NCBI RefSeq assembly: GCF_023740735.1
Contig: NZ_JAMRXH010000005.1
Coordinates: forward strand, 310,001 to 374,000
DNA: 64,000 bases
DNA from: Nocardia sp. CDC159
GTDB lineage: Bacteria; Actinomycetota; Actinomycetes; Mycobacteriales; Mycobacteriaceae
Direction: 5' to 3'
The notes under the pieces are model-generated. The model was not told where the DNA came from, did no database searches, and was given only the letters and a program-made list of their open reading frames with translations. The position numbers and the translations under genes are program-made. Shown piece after piece: positions 41,268-50,073 of the stretch (within the stretch, counting starts at the first letter, position 1; each line of letters begins with the position of its first letter).

Positions 41268-42079
41268 GCGGCCCGGACACACCGGAGATCCGCACCGACA
41301 TCCCGCATTCGGCGCGGATATGGAACTACTGGATGCACGGCAAGGACAACTACGACATCGACCGCGAGATCGGCGACCAATGCCTCGACATCTTCCCCGG
41401 CATCGGTGAGACCGCGGTCGAGTCGCGCCGGTTCCAGAACCGCGTCGTGCGCTGGTTGGCCGAGGCCGGGGTGACACAGTTCCTTGATCTGGGGGCCGGG
41501 CTGCCCACCGATCCCAACACCCACCAAATCGCCCAGGCCATCCAGGCGCGGGCGCGGGTGGTGTACGCCGACAACGACCCGATGGTCCTCACCCACGCCC
41601 GCGCCCTGCTGACCTGCGCCACCGACGAAGGCGTAGTCGGCTACGCCGACACCGACATCCGCGACCCCGACACCGTTCTCGCCGCCGCCCGCGATGTGCT
41701 CGACCTGCGCCAGCCGGTCGCGGTGCTGTGCGGACACGTCCTCGGCCACATCGACGGCGTCGAGCACATGCACCGGGTGGTCGCCGAGGTCATCGCGGCC
41801 ACCGCGCCGGGCAGCTACCTGATGGTGCACGACAGCGTCGACGACACCCGCCAGCGGCTGATGTGGGAGCACTACGCCACGTCCGGGGGCGCCGTCTACA
41901 CCCCACGCCCACCCGAGACGATCGCCGCCTGCTTCGACGGCTTGGCCCTGGTCGAGCCCGGCGTGGTGCCGGTCAACCACTGGCGACCCGACCCGCCAGC
42001 TGGTCCCGTGTCCGCCGAGGCTGCGGGCGAGCTGGCCGCTCCGGTCCCCGCCTACGGCGGCGTGGGCCGCAGGCCGTAA
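41264..42079 (+). CDS. SAV2177/DUF574-family SAM-dependent methyltransferase
   Basis: A 271-residue protein of the actinobacterial SAV2177 family. It shows ARIWNYWMHGKDNYDIDREI at the N-terminus, the SAM loop FLDLGAGLPTDPNTHQIAQA, VVYADNDPMVLTHARALL, and AVLCGHVLGHI. The family is abundant in actinobacteria and its substrates are largely unknown. The start at 41264 is fixed by the ATGA overlap with the nucleoside hydrolase gene; the frame extends upstream only as a shadow. Confidence 0.9.
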   Translation: MSGPDTPEIRTDIPHSARIWNYWMHGKDNYDIDREIGDQCLDIFPGIGETAVESRRFQNRVVRWLAEAGVTQFLDLGAGLPTDPNTHQIAQAIQARARVVYADNDPMVLTHARALLTCATDEGVVGYADTDIRDPDTVLAAARDVLDLRQPVAVLCGHVLGHIDGVEHMHRVVAEVIAATAPGSYLMVHDSVDDTRQRLMWEHYATSGGAVYTPRPPETIAACFDGLALVEPGVVPVNHWRPDPPAGPVSAEAAGELAAPVPAYGGVGRRP

Positions 42080-42121
42080 TCCCGCTTCCCCTATTCGAGT
42101 ATCGAAAGAGCATCTGCACCA

Positions 42122-42721
42122 ATGACATTCACATCGCTGTTCCGGTCCCGGCCGCGCCCGGCCGAGACCCGCACCTTCACCGTCGAACCCCTGACCGGGA
42201 CATCGCCGCCGGTGATGGTGACCGGGACCAGGGCCGACACCTATCAGCCGCGCCGACGCTGCCCCGGCCGCAATCCCGACGACTCTCAGACCGTCACCTG
42301 CTACCGGGTGCGCAGTCGCGAGATCCCGTGGTGGCTGACCGCGCACATCCATGCCTGCGCCGGCGGCCACGCCGAACTCGTCGTACACCGCACGCCCGCC
42401 CTGATCACCGCCCCGGCACGGACCGCGACCCAGCGCAGCGGGTACGCGAGTTTCGGAGACCGGTCGTTTGAACTGCGGGGCACGGACATCGGGCAGCGCG
42501 CGACGTTGCTCGCGGTGGTGACCGAGGTCGACCGTCCGTGCCGGGTGTGCCTGCGCCCGTACGGTGTCACCGGCCACCGGCTCGCCGACGGGCCGGCCCC
42601 GACGTGGCTCGGCTCCATCGAGCTGATGTGGTGCAAGGGCTGCGGCCACGGACACCTGGAACCCGGCTGGATCCCTCGCGCCGTCCACCCGCACCCGGCC
42701 TCGCACGGGAAAGCGCGGTGA
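42122..42721 (+). CDS. Zinc-ribbon hypothetical protein
   Basis: A 199-residue protein. Near the C-terminus two Cys pairs (CRVCLRPYG and CKGCGHGH), about 40 residues apart, should bind zinc. The preceding part has a His/Cys-containing strand (IHACAGGHAELVVHRTPALI). Function unknown; a nucleic-acid-binding accessory protein of the element is possible. Its stop overlaps the next gene by GTGA. Confidence 0.6.
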   Translation: MTFTSLFRSRPRPAETRTFTVEPLTGTSPPVMVTGTRADTYQPRRRCPGRNPDDSQTVTCYRVRSREIPWWLTAHIHACAGGHAELVVHRTPALITAPARTATQRSGYASFGDRSFELRGTDIGQRATLLAVVTEVDRPCRVCLRPYGVTGHRLADGPAPTWLGSIELMWCKGCGHGHLEPGWIPRAVHPHPASHGKAR

Positions 42722-42966
42722 CTCCGGCCTGCCGGATCACCCGGCACATGCCCACCGTGCTCATCCTCAGCGCGGTGGCCGCCGAGCTGCACGCACTGGC
42801 GATCGTCGAAGTCCTCGTCACCACCGATATCGGTCTCGGGCTAGCCGCGATCGCCGCTTTCCTCGTCGCGGTTGTCCACCTCAGCCGACTACCTCGGTGC
42901 TCGTCCTGCCATGGCCGACGACCACCCGAAGGCTGGACCGACCACGCCGTGGCCCACGGTGCGTGA
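42718..42966 (+). CDS. Small membrane protein
   Basis: An 82-residue protein from GTG 42718, fixed by the GTGA overlap. It has a hydrophobic region (VLILSAVAAELHALAIVEVL and LGLAAIAAFLVAVVHL) likely forming two spans, then CSSCHGRRP in the tail. Function unknown. Confidence 0.55.
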   Translation: MTPACRITRHMPTVLILSAVAAELHALAIVEVLVTTDIGLGLAAIAAFLVAVVHLSRLPRCSSCHGRRPPEGWTDHAVAHGA

Positions 42967-42984
42967 CTGCACCGTGCGGTCACC

Positions 42985-43167
42985 GTGGCGACGGTGGCCT
43001 GGTGCGCGACCGCGACGGGTTCTCTCGTCATCGTCTGCGGCGGCCTCCTCGGCGAGCACACCCGCCTCGCCCCGGCGGTGCTGGAGTTGCCATGGCTGGC
43101 CACCGGGATTCTGCTCTCCCTAGGCGCGGCGCACCGGCACTGCTGGTGCCCCCCTTCGCCACCCTGA
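42985..43167 (+). CDS. Small membrane protein
   Basis: A 60-residue frame with two hydrophobic segments (ATATGSLVIVCGGLLG and LPWLATGILLSLGAAH). GTG 42985 has no clear ribosome binding site; it is kept because it directly follows a similar small membrane gene. Low certainty. Confidence 0.35.
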   Translation: MATVAWCATATGSLVIVCGGLLGEHTRLAPAVLELPWLATGILLSLGAAHRHCWCPPSPP

Positions 43168-43202
43168 CACCTCCACCACGCCAACCTCCTGACAACGCGA
43201 AA

Positions 43203-43218
43203 CCGGCTTCGGTGCCGG
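43203..43218 (+). terminator. Hairpin between convergent genes
   Basis: A short stem CCGGC/GCCGG with the loop TTCGGT lies between the plus-strand small-gene run and the minus-strand hydrolase gene. It is placed as expected for a bidirectional terminator but has no T-tract, so the assignment is weak. Confidence 0.35.
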
Positions 43219-43297
43219 CAACGATAGCTACACACGCCTCTCGGCTGGCCGCACCGTGCTGATTGACCCGCCGCACGTAGGATTCTTGGGGGTTTCC

Positions 43298-44362
43298 TCA
43301 ACTCCGGACGACGGATGTGATCCAGTCTCGGACCGCTGCTTGGTAGGCCGCGGTCGTCCGGGCCAGATTGATCGCGTGACCGGAGTCGGGCAGCACGAAC
43401 GTCTGCAGCTGGGACTCAGGCTGGTACCAAGGGGCTTCTGCGGCATGGAGAATGTCGCTGCTGGCGCATACGGCGGCGCACAGGCGGTCTTGGGCGCCGT
43501 TGGCGACGAGCACAGGCACGTGGACGCGCTCGGCCATAGGTAGAACCGTGCTTGTCATCGCCGTGACGAACTCGGTCGGCGAGAATACGTCCTTGTTCTC
43601 CTCGTCGCCAGCCAGGACCGCCGGATCGGTATCAGCTGCGAAGAACGCCTTGGCGCGGCTGCCGGGGGTGGTGGTCAGATAACCCAAGTCGTATCCGGCG
43701 AACCGGGCCGAATCCACGAGGGCCGCAGGGCGGAACGAGTCTGCGGCGATGGCGATCGCATCGGGATAGCTGGGCGAGTGGGAGAAGCCAGTGAGCAGCA
43801 GCCCGTCGATGCGTTTGGCGGTATCGGTTGCCGCCGCCATGAGCGCGGTGCCTGCGCTCAGTGACACCCCGCCGACGACGACCTTGCGGTAGGGCGAGGC
43901 ACCGAGGTGGCCTTGCCGGAGGTCGTCGGCGACTTCCAAGATGTTTTGTGCGGCGGTCGATGCGGTCAGGGTCCAGCTCGGTGGGCGTGTGCTGTTGCCG
44001 GTGCCGAGCCGGTCGATCACCATCGTGGCGAAGCCCGCCGCGTTCATCGCTCGCGTGAACGAATAGTATTCGGCGACATCGGGTCCGGTCGCGTTCCAAT
44101 ACCACTGGCTCCCGGAGGCGCCCGGTTGCAGCAGAACCACGGTGTCGGTCGGCGCTGTCGGAGCGCACAGCGTTGCGCTGACGTGTCCGCCGGTCACCGC
44201 GACCATCATTGGTGAGCACACCGCGGCACCTGGGTCGGCGCGGGTGGCTCCTACGCTCGATCCCACCGCCGCCATCACAAGGAGCATCACCGTTATGGCG
44301 GCACGCGACGTTCCATAAGAGGGCGGTCTGCCGCGGTTCGAGAGATGCTCGACGGTGATCAT
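43298..44362 (-). CDS. Secreted alpha/beta hydrolase
   Basis: A 354-residue hydrolase with an N-terminal signal peptide (AAITVMLLVMAAVGSSVGAT). The nucleophile elbow is VVGGVSLSAG (G-x-S-x-S variant), the acid is the Asp in NGAQDRL, and the catalytic His is in DSGHAINL. Paired cysteines in the mature part are consistent with an exported protein. It overlaps the stop of the monooxygenase gene by ATGA. A Baeyer-Villiger enzyme that makes an ester followed by an esterase is a sensible two-step ketone breakdown, though one enzyme is cytoplasmic and the other exported. Confidence 0.82.
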   Translation of the reverse strand: MITVEHLSNRGRPPSYGTSRAAITVMLLVMAAVGSSVGATRADPGAAVCSPMMVAVTGGHVSATLCAPTAPTDTVVLLQPGASGSQWYWNATGPDVAEYYSFTRAMNAAGFATMVIDRLGTGNSTRPPSWTLTASTAAQNILEVADDLRQGHLGASPYRKVVVGGVSLSAGTALMAAATDTAKRIDGLLLTGFSHSPSYPDAIAIAADSFRPAALVDSARFAGYDLGYLTTTPGSRAKAFFAADTDPAVLAGDEENKDVFSPTEFVTAMTSTVLPMAERVHVPVLVANGAQDRLCAAVCASSDILHAAEAPWYQPESQLQTFVLPDSGHAINLARTTAAYQAAVRDWITSVVRS

Positions 44363-45894
44363 CGCCGGTCCTCACTGGCACCGGATCGTCCCCGGTAGAG
44401 AGTGATGAAATTGTGTTCCGGGGTGGCGCTGCGAAGTGTTCGCTCATAGCGGTGTGCTGTTGCGGGCCAGGGGTTGGTGATTCGCCCGTTGGGGTGGCGG
44501 TACCAGCTCGACGTGACACGGGGCCACACGGTTTTCGCGAGTGATTGGTCTAGCCATTGCCGGTATCGCGCGTCGGCGAGGGCGCTGACTTCGAGGGCAT
44601 CGGCGTTCGATTCTTTTTGCCAGCGAAGGCATTTCAGGATGTAGTCACTTTGGGCTTCCTTCATGGTGGGGTTGCTGCCGGCAGGGTTGAAGCTGTTCGG
44701 GCCGGCGAGCAGGTACATGTTGGGGAAGCCGCGGACCGCGACGCCGAGGAACGCGTACGCTCCGTCGGCCCACAGTTGCTGCAGCAGCATCCCGTCGCGG
44801 CCCCGGACGGTCGTGGGGGCCAGGAACTCGGTGGCTCGGAATCCGGTCGCGAGAATGATCGCGTCGCTGTTTCGGTGCACGTTGTCAACGGTTTTGATGC
44901 CCGACTCCGTCACGCGTTCGATCCGGGAGGTGACGAGTTCGACGTTGTCGCGAGACAGGGCTGAGTAGAAGTGGCTGTCGAAGATGATCCGTTTGGCTCC
45001 GATCGGGTAATGGGGAGTGAGGGCGGCGCGCAGCGCCGGATCGGTGATACTGCGACGCAGGTGCGTGCGGGCGAGCCATTCCGCGGGTCGTGCGGACCAT
45101 CCTCGGTGCATGATGGGCGCCAGGACCAGATCCGACCCCCAGCGCACGGCCTGCCGGTACAGGTGATGGCCGCCGGGGAGATGGAGCAGTGCCCTGGTGG
45201 CAGGCCCGAACTCGGCCGCCGGTTTGGGCAGGACCCAGTGCGGGGTGCGTTGGTAGACCGACACCTTCCGCGCCACCGCAGCGAGGTGTGGAAGCAGTTG
45301 CGCCGCGCTGGATCCGGTGCCGATGACCGCTACGTCACACCCGCGTAGGTCCTGGGTGTGGTCCCAGTCGGCGGTGTGGGTGATCGTGCCGGTGAATCCG
45401 GCCATGCCGGCGATGGCGGGGACGTGGGGGCGGTGCAGTTGTCCGGCGGCGAAGATGAGAATGTCGGCCCGAATACGGCCGCCGGATCCTGTGGTGAGAT
45501 CCCAGCGGCACAGATCGTCGCGGTAGGTCGCTTCCGTGATCGCGGTACGGCAGTGGAGATGTCGCTCCAGCTTGTGGTCGTGCGCCACACAGTCGAGATA
45601 TTCCAGGATCTGACGCTGGCCCGGATACCGTTGTCGCGTATCGCGATACGGCGCGAAGGAGAACGAGTAGAGGTGGCTCGGGACGTCGCAGGCGCAGCCG
45701 GGGTAGGTGTTGTCACGCCAGACCCCGCCGAGCTGGTCGGCTTCCTCGGTGATGATGAAGTTCGTGGTCCCTGCGTTCCGCAGAGCCACGCCCATTCCGA
45801 TTCCACCGAAGCCGGCGCCGATAATCACTATCGCCGTATCGAGCTCCGCAGCGAGAGAAGGCCTTTGATCTTGTGACGCGACGTGTAGGGTCAT
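44359..45894 (-). CDS. Baeyer-Villiger-type flavin monooxygenase
   Basis: A 511-residue class B flavoprotein monooxygenase. The FAD Rossmann motif is VIIGAGFGGIGMG (about 23-35), the NADPH motif is VAVIGTGSSAAQLLP, and between them the Baeyer-Villiger fingerprint reads FTGTITHTADWDH (F-x-G-x3-H-x3-W). The enzyme inserts oxygen next to a ketone using NADPH and O2. It is first in an operon with the secreted hydrolase. ATG 45894 is preceded by AAGGAGAA in the complement, a good ribosome binding site. The substrate is unknown. Confidence 0.9.
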   Translation of the reverse strand: MTLHVASQDQRPSLAAELDTAIVIIGAGFGGIGMGVALRNAGTTNFIITEEADQLGGVWRDNTYPGCACDVPSHLYSFSFAPYRDTRQRYPGQRQILEYLDCVAHDHKLERHLHCRTAITEATYRDDLCRWDLTTGSGGRIRADILIFAAGQLHRPHVPAIAGMAGFTGTITHTADWDHTQDLRGCDVAVIGTGSSAAQLLPHLAAVARKVSVYQRTPHWVLPKPAAEFGPATRALLHLPGGHHLYRQAVRWGSDLVLAPIMHRGWSARPAEWLARTHLRRSITDPALRAALTPHYPIGAKRIIFDSHFYSALSRDNVELVTSRIERVTESGIKTVDNVHRNSDAIILATGFRATEFLAPTTVRGRDGMLLQQLWADGAYAFLGVAVRGFPNMYLLAGPNSFNPAGSNPTMKEAQSDYILKCLRWQKESNADALEVSALADARYRQWLDQSLAKTVWPRVTSSWYRHPNGRITNPWPATAHRYERTLRSATPEHNFITLYRGRSGASEDRR

Positions 45895-46021
45895 CGAATT
45901 TTCTCCTTGTCGAGATGCGTCCCGGCAGGCAGTGGTGAGAGTCGCAGGCCGGGCGTGGGGCCCGTCCGGAGATGTCGCTGCCGCGCAGCGGAGCGCGAAA
46001 TGGTTTGTGGTTAAGATCGAT

Positions 46022-47191
46022 TCACTGTCGATCTGCCGCCGTAGGCGCCAGTTCAGCGGGCGGGTCGGTGGGGAGCCAGTGCTGAGAGAACGCGGCGGTC
46101 GCCGCGGTGGTGGCGGCGGCTTGTTCGGCGACTGCGACGGTGCAGCGTCCGAGACCGCACGCCGTGGAGACCGCGTGCACTGGCCGGTGGGCGGCGTGTT
46201 CGAACAGCCTTGCCGCGAGCAGGCTGTCGATGACGTTGCCGGGCGATACGACGCCGGCGATCGCGGTCCAGTCGGGGTCCAGGCGCTGCAGGGGGGTGTA
46301 GAAGTCCTGGTCGAGAGGCGCCGGTTCGGCGCCGAACGCGCAGGGCAGGTGCACGACGGGCAGCGGGGTGCCGTGGCGGCGGAGGCGGTGGGCGAGCTGG
46401 TTGAGCAGTGTGACCGCGGGATCGAGGCTGGTCGGTTGCAGCAGGGCGGTGTGCTTGTGGTCGCCGTAACACAGGTGCAGGCTGGCGTGGGCGCCGAGGT
46501 GATGGAGCTCGGTGAGGAACCCGGCGAGCTGGCGGGCGAGCAACTTCGCCAACGCGGCCTTGGTTTTCAGCTGGGTGGCTTTGAGCATCGCCAGCAGAGC
46601 GACGGGTGACTCGACCTGCCAGGTGATGGTCGACCCGTGGGTTGCGGTGACGGCGGCGATTTCCTCGAGCACCGCTTGGGTGAACAACGGCAGATACCGC
46701 AATGCTGTGGTGATGCTGTCGATATGGCGTAGCGCTCGCGCTGTGGGGAGCCGGTCGGCGAGTGCGGCCCCGGCGAAGGTGAACAAGGCCATGTCGAGCG
46801 GGTTGGGTTGGCTCAGTTGCAACTTCACATGGTTGAGGCTGAGTTCTGGTCGCTCTCGGCGTAGTTGGCGGAACGCGGGGACGACATCGGCGATCCGGTC
46901 GATGCGGTCCATGCGAAGGTCATCGGCGTGGAGCGTGACGCCAGGCCGTACTCGCGCGGACGGTACATGGTTGTAGTCGACGTAATCGTGGCTACCGCTG
47001 CTGAATTCGAGGACGCCCTTGCGGGTGGCGAGGTCGCGCAGATAGGCCATCATCCAGCCGGGGTCGAGGTCACACGGCAGGGTGGTCAGTGGTTGTCCCC
47101 CGCTGTGGTCGAGGATCCATTCCATCGCGCTGCGGGGGCTGCTCATCAGCTCTGCGGGCAGGCTGCCCACGAAATGGACACGTCGTTTCAT
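46022..47191 (-). CDS. MetE/UroD-superfamily zinc protein
   Basis: A 389-residue protein resembling the C-terminal barrel of cobalamin-independent methionine synthase. The zinc ligands are H-x-C in SLHLCYGDH and the later Cys in STACGLGR. The N-terminal VHFVGSLP replaces the usual TTTIGSFP. Full MetE is about 750 residues, so this is a single-barrel relative that may transfer a methyl or other C1 group to a thiol, as core-MetE or methyltransferase-type proteins do. ATG 47191 has GGGA 8 nt upstream; the longer open frame is rejected. It is transcribed in the same direction as the transfer module but about 90 bases after it. Confidence 0.75.
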   Translation of the reverse strand: MKRRVHFVGSLPAELMSSPRSAMEWILDHSGGQPLTTLPCDLDPGWMMAYLRDLATRKGVLEFSSGSHDYVDYNHVPSARVRPGVTLHADDLRMDRIDRIADVVPAFRQLRRERPELSLNHVKLQLSQPNPLDMALFTFAGAALADRLPTARALRHIDSITTALRYLPLFTQAVLEEIAAVTATHGSTITWQVESPVALLAMLKATQLKTKAALAKLLARQLAGFLTELHHLGAHASLHLCYGDHKHTALLQPTSLDPAVTLLNQLAHRLRRHGTPLPVVHLPCAFGAEPAPLDQDFYTPLQRLDPDWTAIAGVVSPGNVIDSLLAARLFEHAAHRPVHAVSTACGLGRCTVAVAEQAAATTAATAAFSQHWLPTDPPAELAPTAADRQ

Positions 47192-47277
47192 AATGGATTT
47201 CCCTTTCTTGTTTTGCTGCGCCCGACCGTGGTCGCGGAACATGGGGCGCCAGGCGCGCCGGAACAATGCGGTTAGCG

Positions 47278-48144
47278 TCAGGTGGGGGTGTGGCCGTGGA
47301 AGGCCCGGAAGTCGGGACCGAATCCGAGGTGCTCGACCGGGGTGGTGGCGCCGGGTACGCCGAACCAGGCGGGGGCGACGGTGCTGGTCGGGAGCCCGGG
47401 CAGCGGGACGTGGCGCTCGGGAGTGCATTTGTGCAGTGGCCCGTGCGCGGCGTCGAGCACCGCGCGCAGGTGCGGGTCGATGTGGGAGACGAACAGGCTG
47501 CTCATCGCGGTCGGGTCGTCGGCGCGGCGGGCGGCCTCGAACACGGCGTGCAGGGCGGCGAATCGGATGCAGACGGCGCGGTGGGCCCACCAGTGCCGAC
47601 ACCAGGTGTATTGGCCCTCGCGCTGGTGCCCGGCGATGCGGACCGCGGTCACCGGCAGCAGCCAGTTGGTGACGAAGGCGGTCCAATGCGCGAACCGAGG
47701 CTTCATCGCCTTCTGTTCGCCGGGCTGCGCGCCCACTGGTGAAGCTGGTCGGGCGCCGAACCATTCACTCGGGATTGGGTCTCCTGATAGTGCTTGGAGC
47801 GCAACATGTTTCGATCTGGTGCAGCGGTGCAAGGGCCCGTTGGCGGCGTCGAGGATCCAGCGGAAGTGGGCGTCGACGTGGCTGAGCAGAAAGGTCGACA
47901 CCGCGGGGCCGGCGCTGCTGCGCCGGGTGGCCTCGAACGCGCTGTGCAGGTGCGCGATGCGGACCGCCACCGAGCGGTGTCGCCACCATTGGGTGCACCA
48001 GGTATAGGTTTGCTCTCGGTTGGCCTCGGCCAACCGCACCGCCACAAAAGGCAGTAGCCACTGTTCGGCGAAGTCGACGAAGTCGCGGTAGGCCGGAGGC
48101 TTGGGTGTCTTCGTGCTCGCTCCCCCACCAGCTGGTGTCGTCAT
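47278..48144 (-). CDS. Tandem DUF4913 protein
   Basis: 288 residues made of two DUF4913 copies. Copy one has FAEQWLLPFVAVRL, YTWCTQWWRHRSVAVRIAHL and GPLHRCTRSKHV. Copy two has VTNWLLPVTAVRI, YTWCRHWWAHRAVCIRFAAL and GPLHKCTPERHV. DUF4913 genes are typical of actinobacterial conjugative elements and their function is unknown. The start overlaps the coupling-protein gene (ATGA), placing it at the end of the transfer operon. Confidence 0.85.
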   Translation of the reverse strand: MTTPAGGGASTKTPKPPAYRDFVDFAEQWLLPFVAVRLAEANREQTYTWCTQWWRHRSVAVRIAHLHSAFEATRRSSAGPAVSTFLLSHVDAHFRWILDAANGPLHRCTRSKHVALQALSGDPIPSEWFGARPASPVGAQPGEQKAMKPRFAHWTAFVTNWLLPVTAVRIAGHQREGQYTWCRHWWAHRAVCIRFAALHAVFEAARRADDPTAMSSLFVSHIDPHLRAVLDAAHGPLHKCTPERHVPLPGLPTSTVAPAWFGVPGATTPVEHLGFGPDFRAFHGHTPT

Positions 48145-50006
48145 AGTTCGACACCCCCGGCCGGGCGTGGGTTATCGGGTGGGCTGCCAGGACCGCGGGC
48201 CGGTGCGGGCGTGGCGAAGCGACGCAATGATTCGGTGACGATCGGCGCCAGGTCGGGGTTGTCCCACCAGTGGATTTTCCGGATGAGCAGGGGTTGGTGG
48301 CCCGGCAGCCGGATCAGGGCGCGATCTTTCGGCAGCGCGCCGAGCTTGGCGATGGTCAGAATCGGTTCGGCCCGCCAGGTGACGGTTTTCTGGCTGCCGC
48401 CAGGGCCGATGGAGCGGGAGCGGTCGGCGACCTCGTGGTCGTCGATCAGTTTCGCCCATTCCTCGAGATAGCCGACCGCGGCGATGTTGCCGCCGTAGAT
48501 CTCGATGGATTGGGCGCGCATGATCCGCAGTCCGTTGGCGCCCCACAGATCCTCGCCTTGCTCGAGGACCTGGATGATCGTCATCAGGATGATTCCACAG
48601 CCCGCGCAGTAGGTGTAGTAGCTGGGCAGTTCGCCGATGCGAGCGCAGTTGGCGGCCTCGTCCAACACCGCCAACAGCGGGACCGCGAGCCGGCCGTCCG
48701 GGCGGGCGCGCGCGATGGCAAGAGCGGCCTCGAGGATCTGCCCCACCAGGGCCGCGGTCAGTGGTGCGGCGGAATCGGGGCCGGTCATCGACAGCGCGTA
48801 CAAGGTGTCGCGCGAGGTCACGAACTCGGCCGGTTTGAACTCCGGCAGGTTGTGCTCGGTCGGGCCAGCGACCGCCTCGATCACGATCTGCTCGTCACCG
48901 CTTTCGTACACGGTGAGCCGTGTGCGCGCCGGTGGGGTGACCATCCGCGAATAGCCCTCGTCGGACAGCACATTCAGAAAACGCCGCGCCATGTCGTACA
49001 AGCCGTCTCGCTGCCGCGCGTACAGGTTCTGGGCTTCCAGGATCCGGGCGCTGGCGCGGTGGCGGCCGTGGCTGCGCAGGATAAGCGCGGGGGTCTGGTC
49101 CTGGTCGTGCGACAACCACTCGGCTGCGTGCAGGAGGTCACCGTGCGCGCAGGCTGCCGCGAACAGGTACAGGGCCAGCAACTCCTGTGCGCCGCCGTCG
49201 AAGTAGGAGTCCACGCGCGCATTGGCTTGTTGGCTGGCCGAGCCGGAGGAGCCGGAGACGAAGAACGCGGCCAGTTTCCGCGCTGCGGGCAGGCTCGTCA
49301 CCTGGTCGAGCAGGTTCACCCAGAAGCTGCATTCGGCGCGACCGTCAACTGCTTGCGGATCGCACAGCCACGCCCGCCGGTGGGCGCCTTCGCGCCCGGC
49401 GACCGTGTGCCGGTACAGGTCGGGTTTGTTCGACGTCGCCAGCACCGGCCCCCATGCGCCCAGCACGGCGGGAATCGCCCAGGCCATCGTTTTGCCGGTG
49501 CGCTGCCCGGCCGCGATGAACACCCCTTGTTCTGGGGGTACGTAAAGGTTCACGCCACCAAGCACGGTGGTGCCCAGCAACGGTCCCGGCAGCGCGCGGA
49601 TCCTCGGCGGCGCGTCTTTGAGCAGTCGCTGCGCCTCGGCCGAATTGTCCTGCCGCCGGGCCAGAGTGATGGACCGCGGGGAGGCCATGGTGCGGGCCGC
49701 GGTATCGATCTGGTCGCGGTGTGGGCGTTTTCTCCTGGCCGTGGCGATACCGACGACTACCGGAGCGGCCAGCAGCGCCAGAGCGACCGTGGACTGCCAC
49801 GGCCAGCGGTGTCGCCCGAGCACCAGCTGCAGCAACGCCCCGGCGGGATGTGTGGTCACCGGCAGCCCGGCCCACCAGCTACCCAGGCTCAGCGCCAGCC
49901 ACACCACCAGCAGCACGCCGACCACGCCTAGGAAAATGAGCAGCAACCATGCCTCTTCCCCGAGCCCGCCGGTGGTGCGGCGGCGTGTTTCTCGCCCCGC
50001 CATCAC
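48141..50006 (-). CDS. VirD4/TraG-like type IV coupling ATPase
   Basis: 621 residues. Two N-terminal membrane spans (LLIFLGVVGVLLVVWLALSL and TVALALLAAPVVVGIAT) are followed by a P-loop ATPase with Walker A GQRTGKT (168-174) and Walker B LLAVLDEAAN (444-453). This is the coupling protein that recruits DNA and protein substrates to a conjugative type IV secretion channel. The C-terminal region GELPSYYTYCAGCGIILMTI is typical of actinobacterial members. Overlaps the DUF4913 gene; upstream is the array of unknown proteins. Confidence 0.9.
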   Translation of the reverse strand: MMAGRETRRRTTGGLGEEAWLLLIFLGVVGVLLVVWLALSLGSWWAGLPVTTHPAGALLQLVLGRHRWPWQSTVALALLAAPVVVGIATARRKRPHRDQIDTAARTMASPRSITLARRQDNSAEAQRLLKDAPPRIRALPGPLLGTTVLGGVNLYVPPEQGVFIAAGQRTGKTMAWAIPAVLGAWGPVLATSNKPDLYRHTVAGREGAHRRAWLCDPQAVDGRAECSFWVNLLDQVTSLPAARKLAAFFVSGSSGSASQQANARVDSYFDGGAQELLALYLFAAACAHGDLLHAAEWLSHDQDQTPALILRSHGRHRASARILEAQNLYARQRDGLYDMARRFLNVLSDEGYSRMVTPPARTRLTVYESGDEQIVIEAVAGPTEHNLPEFKPAEFVTSRDTLYALSMTGPDSAAPLTAALVGQILEAALAIARARPDGRLAVPLLAVLDEAANCARIGELPSYYTYCAGCGIILMTIIQVLEQGEDLWGANGLRIMRAQSIEIYGGNIAAVGYLEEWAKLIDDHEVADRSRSIGPGGSQKTVTWRAEPILTIAKLGALPKDRALIRLPGHQPLLIRKIHWWDNPDLAPIVTESLRRFATPAPARGPGSPPDNPRPAGGVEL

Positions 50007-50073
50007 CGACTCACCTCACCGAACCGGCAGCGGCTAGGCGGCTTCTTCGAACCTCGCAGTGTGACAGTGCTTT

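Noticed and set aside
40331..42706. Long minus-strand frames opposite the nucleoside hydrolase and methyltransferase genes
   Set aside because: Antisense shadows without recognisable domains.
47192..47764. N-terminal extension of the MetE-like frame up to 47764
   Set aside because: It overlaps the DUF4913 gene in another frame and is Arg/Pro-rich. The family start is at 47191 with a ribosome binding site.
48270..49931. 553-residue plus-strand frame opposite the coupling ATPase gene
   Set aside because: Antisense shadow of a well-supported VirD4-like gene; no domain or ribosome binding site.
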